Shown here in pieces: positions 42,031-50,587 of a stretch of 64,000 bases of DNA (position 1 is its first letter; each line of letters opens with the position of its first letter). The notes beneath the pieces are model-generated. The model saw only the letters and a list, made by a program, of their open reading frames with translations, did no database searches and was not told the origin of the DNA. Where the stretch lies: positions 1 to 64,000 of the forward strand of contig JADJHZ010000014.1 of NCBI GenBank assembly GCA_016707205.1, given 5' to 3'. A program made the position numbers and the translations under genes. Source of the DNA: Haliscomenobacter sp. (GTDB lineage: Bacteria; Bacteroidota; Bacteroidia; Chitinophagales; Saprospiraceae).

Positions 42031-43035
42031 ATGGCAGTTTCTTTTCAACATCTTCCCAAGGTCGAACTGCATCTCCACCTGGACTGCTCCCTGAGCCGGG
42101 AGGTCGTCCACTTGCTCGAAGGCGGCATCGGCCAGGAAGAATACCTGCGCCGGTTTGTCGCCCCGGCGGATGCGGCCGGACTGCCCGATTACCTGCTTCG
42201 CGCCCTGGAAGGCATCCGGTTGATGCAGACCTCCGAGCATTTGCGGTTTGTAACGTTCGATCTGTTCGAACAACTTCGCAAAGACCACATCCTGTACGCC
42301 GAGATCCGCTTTGCTCCTTTGGAGCATACCCAGGGGGGATTGAGCCCCTGGGAAGTCGTATCCCACGTGGTAAATGCGATGAGCGAAGCCATCGCAAAAA
42401 CCGGCGTGGAAGCCCGCCTGATCCTTTGTACGTTGCGGCACTACGACGCTGCGCAAAGTATGGAGACTGCCCGCCTGGCAAGGGAATTTCAAGGGTCTTT
42501 AGTTGCGGGGTTTGATATCGCCGCAGACGAAGCGGCGCATCCGTTGGACCAGCACCTGGAAGCATTCCGCTTTGTTCGCGAGAACGGCATCCCATGTACC
42601 GCCCATGCCGGCGAAGCCAAAGGCGCGGAAAGCGTCTGGGAAACTTTGGAAAAAATCGCCCCCCAGCGGATCGGCCATGGAGTCCGGAGTATCGAGGATC
42701 CGGATTTGATCTCCACCCTGAAACTGCGCCATATCCACCTGGAAATTTGTCCCAGCAGCAACATTATGACCCGCGTCTTTCCGTCGTTTTCAGCGCATAG
42801 CATCGATCAGTTGTTCCGCCATGGGATTTCCCTCAGTGTCAATACGGATGGCCGGGCCATCTCCAACACCACCCTGAGCGAAGAGTACGAGATCCTGCAC
42901 CGGACTTTCGGCTGGGAAGAAGGCCATTTTCTGCATTGCAACCTCAACGCCCTGGATGCCGCCTTCGCCGACGAACCTACCAAAGCCCGACTGCGCGAAG
43001 CGCTGGTGAACGGATACAGGGTGATTAGTGATTAG
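42031..43035 (+). CDS. Adenosine deaminase family protein
   Basis: 334 residues. Zinc ligands H14 and H16 (VELHLHLDCS) and H192 (TAHAGEAKG, with catalytic E195); H216 (PQRIGHGVRS) and D273 (SVNTDGRAIS) complete the site. In animal-type adenosine deaminases the residue after D273 is a second Asp; here it is Gly, as seen in bacterial subgroups that deaminate adenosine or 6-amino-6-deoxyfutalosine. Cytoplasmic, so a purine-salvage or menaquinone-related role is possible. A weak TACCTTTA element lies at 41962-41969. An element with GGAGGGGGTTAGGGGGAGG follows the stop (43061-43089). Confidence 0.88.
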   Translation: MAVSFQHLPKVELHLHLDCSLSREVVHLLEGGIGQEEYLRRFVAPADAAGLPDYLLRALEGIRLMQTSEHLRFVTFDLFEQLRKDHILYAEIRFAPLEHTQGGLSPWEVVSHVVNAMSEAIAKTGVEARLILCTLRHYDAAQSMETARLAREFQGSLVAGFDIAADEAAHPLDQHLEAFRFVRENGIPCTAHAGEAKGAESVWETLEKIAPQRIGHGVRSIEDPDLISTLKLRHIHLEICPSSNIMTRVFPSFSAHSIDQLFRHGISLSVNTDGRAISNTTLSEEYEILHRTFGWEEGHFLHCNLNALDAAFADEPTKARLREALVNGYRVISD

Positions 43036-43060
43036 TGGTTGATTTTCAGGGCAATGTGCT

Positions 43061-43092
43061 GTCCCCCTTTGGAGGGGGTTAGGGGGAGGACA
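43061..43092. repeat. C/G-rich fold-back repeat, copy 4
   Basis: TCCCCCTTTGGAGGGGGTTAG then GGGGAGGAC: the same word as the elements at 3.77-4.01 kb. Its CCCCC and GGGGG tracts can pair. It lies directly after the adenosine deaminase gene. Confidence 0.7.
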
Positions 43093-43189
43093 GGCAAAGA
43101 ACGGCAGGTTAACGGTGGACGGGAGACGGGCGTTGGGGAAAAATGCTTAGAAAAGCCAACTAATTGTTCAACAAACGACTCTTTGTTGT

Positions 43190-43729
43190 ATGAACGTAAC
43201 AGGACCGCCCAATCCCGGCGATTATGCCGCTTTTTACGAAACCTACGTGGGGAAGGCAAAAACGAATGATCTTCTTTCCGGCCTGGAGTCCGCCTGGGAT
43301 TCCCTGCTTGCTATGATAGCGCCTTTGGGCCTAGCCATGCATTCTTACCGGTATGCTCCCGAAAAGTGGAGTTTAAAAGAGATTCTGATCCACCTGATGG
43401 ACGCCGAACGGGTATTCGCCTACCGGGCTCTTTGCCTGGCGCGCCGCGAAACCCAGTCGCTCCCCGGATTTGACGAGAACCTCTATGCGCGGTATATGAA
43501 GGCAGACTCCAGAATCATGGCAGATATTCTGGAGGAATACGAGCTGATCCGCCGTTCGACGATCCACTTGCTCCGGCATTTGGACGAAGATTCCCTGGAC
43601 TACAGGGGGGCGGTTAATCAACATCCGTGTACAGCCCGTGCTTTGGGGTATATCATCCTCGGGCACCAGATTCATCACCAGCAGGTTTTTGAAGCGCGGT
43701 ATTTGGGACGGGGAACGGTTGAACCTTGA
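43190..43729 (+). CDS. DinB family protein (YfiT-like)
   Basis: 179 residues, four-helix DinB fold. Metal-binding histidines: EILIHLMDAERVFAYR (H68) and GHQIHHQQVFEARYL near the C-terminus (a cluster of three His). Members are nickel- or zinc-dependent thiol-S-transferases or hydrolases; the presence of a bacillithiol-pathway protein (YtxJ at 62.0 kb) makes a bacillithiol transferase role plausible (inference). Single gene between repeats: the C/G fold-back element upstream and the dispersed hairpin element downstream. Confidence 0.88.
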   Translation: MNVTGPPNPGDYAAFYETYVGKAKTNDLLSGLESAWDSLLAMIAPLGLAMHSYRYAPEKWSLKEILIHLMDAERVFAYRALCLARRETQSLPGFDENLYARYMKADSRIMADILEEYELIRRSTIHLLRHLDEDSLDYRGAVNQHPCTARALGYIILGHQIHHQQVFEARYLGRGTVEP

Positions 43730-44041
43730 ATCAGTTCACGCCGGTCAGGGGACCGGCAGATAGTTCCTGCACGAAATCTGGGGATTTCGGCGAGCAGGAT
43801 AGTTTCGCACGAAATCTGAGGATTTCGGCGAACAGAGGAAGGGGGACGGGAGAAGGAAATAGAGTTGGAGCAAATAGCGTTATAATCTAAAGGCTGAAAC
43901 AAAAAAAAGGCCAAAATCTTGGCAAAAGCCCTTAACTTTCCCAGCGAACCCATTTTTAGAGTAAAGCGCAGCCCCTAAACACGATTAGGTATTCGTGGAG
44001 CGGGAGCTCTTGTCTTATTCCTGATCCTAAGCAACCAAAAG
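43730..44041. repeat. Dispersed two-hairpin element, copy D, in a 312-bp gap
   Basis: Stem 1 GCCGGTC/GACCGGC (43740-43746, 43751-43757), linker AGATAGTTCCTGCA, then two stem 2 units CGAAATC/GATTTCG (43772-43778 with 43783-43789, loop TGGG; and 43810-43816 with 43821-43827, loop TGAG), the second followed by GCGAACAG. The rest of the gap (43840-44041) shows no gene. Confidence 0.8.
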
Positions 44042-44902
44042 ATGGTATTTACCCTGATCACCGGCGCCAGTACCGGTTTGGGAAGAGCGTTTGCATTTGA
44101 TTGCGCAGCAAAGGGAATGAACCTGATCCTGGCGGCTTTGCCCGGGGAAAACCTGGAAGCGCTCTGCCGGGAAATCACCCAAACCTATGGAGTGCAAGCG
44201 GTTTTTTATGAAACCGACCTGACGCAAGAAAAGAGCGTAGAGGCTTTTGTCGCTTGGGTATTGGAGAACCACCGGGTCAATTTCCTGATCAACAACGCCG
44301 GGATCGGTGGCACCCGGTCCATTTTCCATGCGCCAGTCTCCCTGGTGAACGCCATGGTGAGGCTGAACGTCCTCGCCACAAGCCTGCTCACCTGTTCTTT
44401 GCTGCCGGAATTGCAATCCCATCCGCAGTCGTATATCCTGAACGTTTCCAGCATCTTAGCGTTAAGCCCGGTCGCTAATAAAACGGTCTACCCGGCCTCC
44501 AAGGCGTTTGTCTATTTCTTTTCGAGGGGGCTTTACCAGGAGTTGAAAGGGACAAACACCCATGTCAGCGTAATTTTGCCGGGGCCGATTGCCACGAACG
44601 CTTCGGTGAACAGCCGGATCAAAAAACAAGGCTGGATGGGCCGGATGATGCTCTTAAATCCGGAAGAAGTAGCCCGGATATCGATGGCCCAGACGCTGAA
44701 GAAACACCCCGTCATTGTCCCGGGCATGGCCAATAAGCTGAACTGGCTTTTGATGATCATCTTCCCAACGAAGTTCTTGCTTCCGTTTTTATCGCATCGG
44801 TTTTCCAAAGAAATGGAAATCCCTGGAGATCCCAAGCTCTGTATACCGTCCCCCGTCCCCCTTTCCCCATTCCCCGCCCCTAGTCCCTCTTCTAATGTCT
44901 AA
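44042..44902 (+). CDS. Short-chain dehydrogenase/reductase
   Basis: 286 residues. TGASTGLGRAFA (residues 7-18) is the cofactor motif; NNAGIGG at about 90, the catalytic Ser in ILNVSSILALSPV, and Y-x-x-x-K in TVYPASKAFVYFF are all present. The usual SDR fold ends near residue 265; the last 20 or so residues (IPSPVPLSPFPAPSPSS) are proline/serine-rich and encoded by a low-complexity CCCC-rich stretch. It overlaps the start of the next gene by 8 bp, so the two are translationally coupled. Substrate unknown. Confidence 0.88.
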   Translation: MVFTLITGASTGLGRAFAFDCAAKGMNLILAALPGENLEALCREITQTYGVQAVFYETDLTQEKSVEAFVAWVLENHRVNFLINNAGIGGTRSIFHAPVSLVNAMVRLNVLATSLLTCSLLPELQSHPQSYILNVSSILALSPVANKTVYPASKAFVYFFSRGLYQELKGTNTHVSVILPGPIATNASVNSRIKKQGWMGRMMLLNPEEVARISMAQTLKKHPVIVPGMANKLNWLLMIIFPTKFLLPFLSHRFSKEMEIPGDPKLCIPSPVPLSPFPAPSPSSNV

Positions 44903-45929
44903 TTCCAATCCTGTTTTTGTCACCGGGGGTACCGGCCTGATCGGGCGCCCATATCCTTTCTTCCCTTCTGGAGCAAGGGCAACGGTCAGGGCACTGAAAA
45001 GGCCAGGCAGCGACCTGGCAACTGTTCGCAAGGTAATTGGATATTACCATCAGGACCCGGAGGCTGTTTTTTCCCGTATTCATTGGGTGGACGGAAGCCT
45101 GAACGATCCCGGCTCCCTTGCTAAGGCTATCGGCAACGCGCGCCAGGTATATCATTCTGCTGGGATGGTTTCTTTTGACCCCCGGGACCGGAAGTCGCTG
45201 TTTCAGGCCAATGCGGGAGGAACCGCTGCCATCGTCGATTATTGCCTGAATGCCGGGGTCGGGAAACTATGCTATATCAGTTCGGCAGCCACGTTGGGCA
45301 AACCTTCCGGTGTTGATTCGGTTGCGGAGAAGATTCACGAGGAGATGCCCTGGAACCCTTCCGGAGAGGAATCGGATTACGCCTTGAGCAAATTCGAGGC
45401 GGAAAAGGAAGTCTGGAAAGGCGTGGATAAGGGATTGAACTGCGTGATCCTGAATCCGACCATCGTGATCGGTCCGGGCGATTGGGCCCGCAGCAGTTCC
45501 AAACTGTTCGGAACGATCTGGAAAGGGTTTCCTTTTTATTCTGCCGGTTCCAACGCTTTTGTGGACGTTCGGGATGTGGCTCGGGCAGCCCTTTCGCTGA
45601 TGGACTATTCGGTTTCCGGAGAGCGATATGTAGTTATGGCGGAAAACCATGCCTTTAAGCAGGTGTTTGACTGGATTGCCGAATATTTGGGCAAAAAAAA
45701 GCCATCTGTCCCGGTTTCGCCTCTGCTGGGAGAGATTGCCTGGCGGGCAGACTGGCTCCAAAGCCGCATCAAAGGGAAAGGCCCGGAGATTACCCGTGCT
45801 ACCCTGGCCTCTGCGCGAAAGCAGTATTTTTTTTCGAACGAAAAGATCGTGCGCCAGCTTGATTTTTCATTTATCCCTATAGAGGCCTCCATTCGGGAAA
45901 CCTGTCGTTTGTTTTTACAAGAACACTAA
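44895..45929 (+). CDS. NAD-dependent epimerase/dehydratase (extended SDR)
   Basis: 344 residues. Cofactor motif VTGGTGLIG (8-16) and DYALSKFEAEKEVW (Y-x-x-x-K type) are intact, as is the FVDVRDVARA segment. Residues about 17-30 (RPYPFFPSGARAT) do not fit the family. In another frame the same bases read AHILSSLLEQGQR, exactly the expected helix. Thus an extra G (run 44943-44945) and a missing G (44984-44985) cancel out and scramble about 14 residues. Likely sequencing artefacts, or a compensated pair of mutations. It resembles dihydroflavonol-reductase/cinnamoyl-reductase-like proteins. Confidence 0.8.
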   Translation: MSNSNPVFVTGGTGLIGRPYPFFPSGARATVRALKRPGSDLATVRKVIGYYHQDPEAVFSRIHWVDGSLNDPGSLAKAIGNARQVYHSAGMVSFDPRDRKSLFQANAGGTAAIVDYCLNAGVGKLCYISSAATLGKPSGVDSVAEKIHEEMPWNPSGEESDYALSKFEAEKEVWKGVDKGLNCVILNPTIVIGPGDWARSSSKLFGTIWKGFPFYSAGSNAFVDVRDVARAALSLMDYSVSGERYVVMAENHAFKQVFDWIAEYLGKKKPSVPVSPLLGEIAWRADWLQSRIKGKGPEITRATLASARKQYFFSNEKIVRQLDFSFIPIEASIRETCRLFLQEH

Positions 45930-46742
45930 TCAGGGCCCTTTTTTAAGAAAACTCCGGTTTTTCTCCTGCACCTTGCGGACCATCGCCGTTACGGTATTTC
46001 GGGGAAGAAAGCGGTGGGCGTTGGCCAGGAGGTAGTTGATCCGGCCGGGGATGGAAACCGTTTTTCCTTTTTTCAAATCGGCGATGGCTTTCCTGGCTAC
46101 AAAATCGGCGGAAGAACTGATCCATTTATTGGCAGTCATTTCGGGTTTGCCCACCCCGACGCGTGCTTGAAAGCCGGTCGGCGTCAATCCCGGGCAGAGC
46201 ACCGTTACGCTTACCCCCGTTCCCTTAACTTCATTTGCAAGGGCTTCAGAAAAGGAAAGCACATACGCTTTGCTGGCATTGTACACGGCCATGAGCGGAC
46301 TTGGCTGAAAACCAGCCACCGAGGCGACGTTGAGTATCCGGCCCTGTTTTCGGGCGATCATGCCTGGAAGGACGAGCTTGGTCAGGTGCGTGAGGGTCAG
46401 GACGTGGAGTTGAAGCATCCGGCTTTCTTTTTCCCAATTCGTTTCCTGGAACAACCCAAAGGTTCCGAACCCGGCGTTGTTGACCAGCGTGCCGATTTCG
46501 AGTTCCTGTAGACTGGGATGAGAAAATACCTGTTCCGCCGCGCCTGTCTGGGCCAGGTCCAGAACCAGGGGAATGATTTCGCAATCCGGTGCGAGCGACC
46601 GAATGGAGCTACAGGCGTTTTCCAGTGCTTCCTGCCGGATGTCGGCTAAAACGAGGTGGCTGTGATCCAGGGCCAGCAATTTGGCGATTTCCAGTCCGAT
46701 TCCGCCGGAGGCGCCGGTGATGAGGGCTGCGTGGTTTTTCAT
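45930..46742 (-). CDS. Short-chain dehydrogenase/reductase
   Basis: 270 residues. TGASGGIGLEIAK (9-21), NNAGFGTFG, the catalytic Ser in RILNVASVAGF and Y-x-x-x-K in AVYNASKAYVLSFS are intact; CPGLTPTGFQARVG follows. The C-terminal basic-hydrophobic segment (VSIPGRINYLLANAHRFLPRNTV) is typical of membrane-associated DltE-type SDRs. It converges with the epimerase gene with no spacing between stops, and is in tandem with the epimerase at 46862 across an inverted repeat region. Substrate unknown. Confidence 0.88.
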   Translation of the reverse strand: MKNHAALITGASGGIGLEIAKLLALDHSHLVLADIRQEALENACSSIRSLAPDCEIIPLVLDLAQTGAAEQVFSHPSLQELEIGTLVNNAGFGTFGLFQETNWEKESRMLQLHVLTLTHLTKLVLPGMIARKQGRILNVASVAGFQPSPLMAVYNASKAYVLSFSEALANEVKGTGVSVTVLCPGLTPTGFQARVGVGKPEMTANKWISSSADFVARKAIADLKKGKTVSIPGRINYLLANAHRFLPRNTVTAMVRKVQEKNRSFLKKGP

Positions 46743-46754
46743 GTGGTTTGATGA

Positions 46755-46914
46755 TTTTAGGGAGCAGGATTAAGGGAGCAGGGATTAAGGGAGCAGGGAG
46801 CAGGGGAGGTTTAAGGCGTAGGGAGCAAAGGTTCAAAGGTTCAAGGTTCAAGGTTCAAGGTTCAAAGTTCAAAGTTCCCCCTTTTGCTCCCTAATCCCTG
46901 CTCCCTGCTCCCCT
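46755..46914. repeat. Inverted low-complexity repeat (GGGAGCAGG / CCTGCTCCC; GTTCAAG)
   Basis: 46761-46828 has words such as TTAAGGGAGCAGGG, 46830-46876 has tandem GGTTCAAGGTTCAA, and 46884-46914 has TGCTCCCTAATCCCTGCTCC, the reverse complement of the first arm. The stop of the minus-strand epimerase (46862) lies inside, so its last 15-18 residues are repeat-encoded. Confidence 0.75.
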
Positions 46915-47893
46915 GTCCAAGCCACTCCAGCGTCCGACGCATCCCTTGCCGCAGGGGAGTAATCTGATACCCGAGGGCTGTTTGAGCTTTTTCGCTGCTC
47001 ATGGGCCAGTCTTGAGACAATTTGCGGACGAACTCGGGGACAATCAGCGGTTTTTTGCCCAAAATTTGGGCCATGGTGTTTTCCCATCCGGCAAAGAGCA
47101 TCATGACCGGCAGCGGCAGCGGGATTAACGCCTGGCGTTGACCGGTCAGTTCGCGAAGGAGGTTAAATAGTTGGTTGTACGACGCGTTTTCGCCGCCCAG
47201 GATATATCGTTCTCCGGGCATTCCTTTCTCCATGGCTAGGATATGGCCTTGCACGACATCGTCGAGGTAGACGTAATTACCAATGCTTTCACCGTTACCC
47301 GGGATGATCCGCCACTTTCCCTGACGGAACTGATCGGCCAGTTTGGTGACCGAGTTGCTTTCGTTCAGCGGCCCCGGGCCGTAAATCCGGGTCGGGTTGA
47401 CGACGACGACTTCTATCCCTTTTTGTTGGTAAGAAAAAGCCAAATTTTCGGCCGCTGCTTTGGATCGCTCGTAGGCGGAAGCCAGAGCGGGCGCAGGGTT
47501 GGTCGTTTCATGCACTACGAGGCCTTTCCCTGGAGACGGCCCCATGACGCCGCCGGTCGAGGTAATCACCACCCGTTTCACGCCGGTTTTGAGCGCGGCG
47601 TCCAACACATGGCGGGTTCCTTCTACGTTCACCCGGTAAAATGCGCCGGGATCTTTGCTCCAGACTCCTGCCTGGGCAGCCAGGTGGTATACGGCGTCGC
47701 AACTATGCATTCCCTGTTCGAGGGCTTGCAAATCCAGCACATCGCCTTGAACAAGGCGAATAGGGGAGCCGCTTAGCCCTTTGGCCTTTGCCGGCGAGCG
47801 CATCAACGCAGAGACCTGAACTCCCCTCGCTGTCAGTTCGCGCGCCAGCGCGGCGCCTACATAGCCCGTGGCGCCTGTGAGAAACACCCGCAT
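46862..47893 (-). CDS. NAD-dependent epimerase/dehydratase (extended SDR)
   Basis: 343 residues. TGATGYVGAALA (6-17) binds NAD(P). YHLAAQAGVWSKDP, the active-site region ITSTGGVMG with SAYERSKAAAENLA (Y-x-x-x-K), and NPTRIYGPGP are typical of the HpnA/dihydroflavonol-reductase-like group. The real domain ends near residue 325; the tail GQGSREQGLGSKRGNFEL is encoded by the GGGAGCAGG repeat. It starts 1 bp after the CPBP gene, so they form an operon. Hopanoid or other lipid modification is possible but unproven. Confidence 0.85.
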   Translation of the reverse strand: MRVFLTGATGYVGAALARELTARGVQVSALMRSPAKAKGLSGSPIRLVQGDVLDLQALEQGMHSCDAVYHLAAQAGVWSKDPGAFYRVNVEGTRHVLDAALKTGVKRVVITSTGGVMGPSPGKGLVVHETTNPAPALASAYERSKAAAENLAFSYQQKGIEVVVVNPTRIYGPGPLNESNSVTKLADQFRQGKWRIIPGNGESIGNYVYLDDVVQGHILAMEKGMPGERYILGGENASYNQLFNLLRELTGQRQALIPLPLPVMMLFAGWENTMAQILGKKPLIVPEFVRKLSQDWPMSSEKAQTALGYQITPLRQGMRRTLEWLGQGSREQGLGSKRGNFEL

Positions 47894-47894
47894 A

Positions 47895-48605
47895 TCAATC
47901 CGTTTTTTTTACACGCATTTCAGGGTGGTAATAAATTGACAACCATTCGTTGCTCAGCGCCATGACCACATGGACCGCGACCGCCAACCAGATGGAACCG
48001 GTGGCAAAGGTAAACCAGCAAAGGACGAATCCCAAAGGAATTGCCCCAAGGGTTTCTTTTTCCCCTTTCGGGAGGTGGGTCAGCGCATAGACCGTTACGT
48101 TGACTGCCGTTGCCACAGCAAAGCCTTCAGCATGAAGCACCAGGAAAAACAATAGGCCCCGGAACAAAAATTCATACGCAAGGAGGTAAAGCGCCCAGGT
48201 CAGGCTGCTCCAAAACACCAGCCTCCACGACCACTCCTTCACGCGGATCTGCGGATACATGTCCAGGTTGCTTTCCTTTTGCGCATTGAAAAACGTGATG
48301 AGCACGATGACCACAGAGAGCAGTGCGGTGGCCCGGAGCGATTGGTACAAATCCCCTTTGCCCAGCCCGATCAGGTCCGGGTCGCGGGTCTGAAGCATCC
48401 AGGTGGCGGCAAAAGGAAGCAATCCAAGAAAAAGGATGCCCAAAAAGCGCTGGGCGAAGACCCGGTTTTGGGAGAATTGCCCCCTTGCCGACCTATTTCG
48501 GATCCAATGGCGAAGCCAGTGGGATTGAGCCAGGAAATGGTAGGCCAGAAAGCCTGTCAGCGCCGTAGTAAGCGCAAAAATAGTAGGTTGATCGTCCGGC
48601 GACAT
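47895..48605 (-). CDS. CPBP family intramembrane protease
   Basis: 236 residues with about six to eight membrane segments. The active-site motifs of the Rce1/CAAX-like family are visible: YEFLFRGLLFF (Glu and Arg; the first Glu of the usual EE pair is Tyr-Glu here), NVTVYALTHLPKG (His) and a last HVVMALSNEW helix (His, Asn). It sits in the cytoplasmic membrane. It is upstream of and almost abutting the epimerase at 47893. The function of bacterial CPBP proteins is usually protein processing or bacteriocin immunity; nothing here decides which. Confidence 0.82.
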   Translation of the reverse strand: MSPDDQPTIFALTTALTGFLAYHFLAQSHWLRHWIRNRSARGQFSQNRVFAQRFLGILFLGLLPFAATWMLQTRDPDLIGLGKGDLYQSLRATALLSVVIVLITFFNAQKESNLDMYPQIRVKEWSWRLVFWSSLTWALYLLAYEFLFRGLLFFLVLHAEGFAVATAVNVTVYALTHLPKGEKETLGAIPLGFVLCWFTFATGSIWLAVAVHVVMALSNEWLSIYYHPEMRVKKTD

Positions 48606-48735
48606 TTTGAATGTACGATTTACGATGTACGATTTACGAAGTATGATTTACGAAGTTGTGGAGCTTCGAACTAGGGTAATATTGAACTGTCTCAACCGCA
48701 ACCCCTTACTTCGCAACTTCGCAACCTCGCAACTT
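48606..48735. repeat. Low-complexity repeat between CPBP and sulfatase genes
   Basis: 48609-48655 holds tandem GTACGATTTACGAT-type words and 48708-48737 holds TTCGCAACTTCGCAACCTCG words, with a partly complementary GAAGTTGTGG at about 48651-48660. No gene. Confidence 0.7.
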
Positions 48736-50403
48736 CTAATCCCCCGCATCCCGATATTGAGCCCGTAGTATATTCAATTCGGCTTTTAGGGATTGGATTC
48801 GTTTTTGCTGGTTGGGGTCGTTGATCAGGTTATGGAGTTCGTTGGGGTCTTTTTTCAGGTCGTAGAGCTCCCAGGCGTCGATGTCGTCGTAGAAATGGAT
48901 GAGTTTGTAGCGGTTGGTGCGGACGCCATAGTGTTTTTTCACGCGATGCCAGCCGTGGGGATATTCGTAGTAGTGGTAATAGACCGAGTGGCGCCAGTTT
49001 TTGGCTTTATTGTGGCGCCACAGGTTTTGAAGCGGCAGGCCCTGCATGGGGGCGGGTGGCGTGATGCCGGCCAGGGTCAGGAAGGTAGGGGCGAGATCGA
49101 GATTGAGGGCCATCTGGCTTGACACGTTTCCTGCGGGAATCGCTTTGGGGTAGCGCATGACCAGGGGCGTGGTAAACGAAGGCTCGTACATAAACCGCTT
49201 GTCGTACCATCCGTGTTCGCCAAGGTAGAATCCCTGATCGCTGGTATAGACGACCAGCGTGTTTTCGGCGAGCCCTTTCTGGTCGAGGTATTCCAGCAGG
49301 CGGCCGATGTTCTCGTCTATCGAAACGACGCAGCGCAGGTAGTCCTTGATATAGCGCTGGTACATCCATTCGGTCAGCGCGTTTCCAGTGGGAGGGTTTT
49401 CGCGGAATTTAGCCCGGACCGGTTCGTAGTGGGCATCCCAAACTTGTTTCTGGTCCGGGGTCATGCGGTTGTAGTCGGCCAGCCACCAATTGGCCGTGGA
49501 GGGCATAGGCGACCCGTTGCCCCCGGTTCCGGTCTCTTCGGGGTAATCTCCGGGAAACAGTTTGAGGTCGTAGGAGAGAAACATATTCCCGATCCGCATA
49601 TCCTGCTCCCGCGCGGCAGGGGAGCGGCTCTGGTAGTCGTCCCAAAACGTTTCGGGCAGGGGCAGGTCCTGATTTTCATACAGGGAAAGGTGTTTGCCGT
49701 TGGGCTGCCAGTTTCGGTGGGGCGCTTTGTGGTGCACCAAAAGGCAAAAAGGCTGGTTGGGATCGCGTTGTTCGAGCGTCTGGATAGCGTAATCGGTGAT
49801 CAGGTCGGTGGTGTAACCTATAGCCGAGGTCGTATCTCCGTTGTCGATCAAGCGGGGGTTGTAGTATTCACCCTGGTCGATCAGCACCTTCCAATAATCA
49901 AAACCGGTCGGGTGCGATTTGAGATGCCATTTGCCCACTACCGCCGTGAAATACCCGGCTTGCCGGAGCAATTTCGGGAAGGTGACCTGGGCCCCGTCGA
50001 ATACGTCCCGGTTGTCGCGCAATCCGTTCAGATGGCTGTATTTGCCCGTCAGCATGACCGCCCGGCTGGGGGCGCAGATCGAATTGGTTACAAAACTTTG
50101 GTCGAAGCGCATGCCTTCCCGGGCGATCCGGTCGATGTTGGGCGTCTGGATCAGTGGGCTTCCATAGCAGCTGATGGCCTGGGAAGCGTGATCGTCGGAC
50201 ATGATGAACAGAATGTTGGGCTTCCTGGCGGACTGGCTGAAGGCGAGCGCGCCGGGGAGGAGAAGGAGCACGATGTACGATGTACGATGTACGATGTACG
50301 AAAGGTGAGGGGCGGGAGATGGGGGACGGGAGAAGGGAGGCGATGGGCGAAGGGAGGCGAGGGGCGGGGTGCGGAAGAGCGAGTGAAAGATGGAGATGGT
50401 CAT
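48736..50403 (-). CDS. Sulfatase family protein
   Basis: 555 residues from the only available start. From residue 61 the sequence is a clear type I sulfatase: NILFIMSDDHASQA (metal Asp70, Asp71), formylglycine motif CAPSR at Cys110 (NSICAPSRAVMLTGKYSHLNG), KWHLKSHPTGF, and YTSDQGFYLGEHGWYDKRFMYEP. It hydrolyses sulfate esters, probably from polysaccharides, and needs a maturase that is not in the window. Residues 1-45 are unusual: they are encoded by a tandem GTACGATGTAC array and a G-rich repeat, giving SYIVHRTSYIV ahead of LLLLPGALAFSQ, which completes a signal peptide. The true start is uncertain. Confidence 0.85.
   Translation of the reverse strand: MTISIFHSLFRTPPLASLRPSPPFSRPPSPAPHLSYIVHRTSYIVLLLLPGALAFSQSARKPNILFIMSDDHASQAISCYGSPLIQTPNIDRIAREGMRFDQSFVTNSICAPSRAVMLTGKYSHLNGLRDNRDVFDGAQVTFPKLLRQAGYFTAVVGKWHLKSHPTGFDYWKVLIDQGEYYNPRLIDNGDTTSAIGYTTDLITDYAIQTLEQRDPNQPFCLLVHHKAPHRNWQPNGKHLSLYENQDLPLPETFWDDYQSRSPAAREQDMRIGNMFLSYDLKLFPGDYPEETGTGGNGSPMPSTANWWLADYNRMTPDQKQVWDAHYEPVRAKFRENPPTGNALTEWMYQRYIKDYLRCVVSIDENIGRLLEYLDQKGLAENTLVVYTSDQGFYLGEHGWYDKRFMYEPSFTTPLVMRYPKAIPAGNVSSQMALNLDLAPTFLTLAGITPPAPMQGLPLQNLWRHNKAKNWRHSVYYHYYEYPHGWHRVKKHYGVRTNRYKLIHFYDDIDAWELYDLKKDPNELHNLINDPNQQKRIQSLKAELNILRAQYRDAGD
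50268..50385. repeat. Low-complexity repeats forming the sulfatase 5' end
   Basis: About four GATGTAC units (50272-50300) followed by GGGAGGCGA/GGGGACGGGAG words (50310-50385). They lie inside the sulfatase frame and encode most of residues 5-45. Confidence 0.75.
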
Positions 50404-50587
50404 AGCTGGAATGGTGTTAGGACGAATAAAGATATCAATTCTTAAAAGTACGTTTTTACCCTGTTCAATAATTAAGCGTCTTTTATCGTTGGAAATGCGT
50501 TCCCAGTCGAATAAGCGGGTAATCCCAAACCGGTTTTTCTAAATTTCCCGACAAACGTTTTTTCATCCGACAACATCAGATCGCGCC

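Noticed and set aside
49213..50445. 410-codon open frame on the plus strand
   Set aside because: Antisense to the sulfatase with its CAPSR motif; no homology seen.
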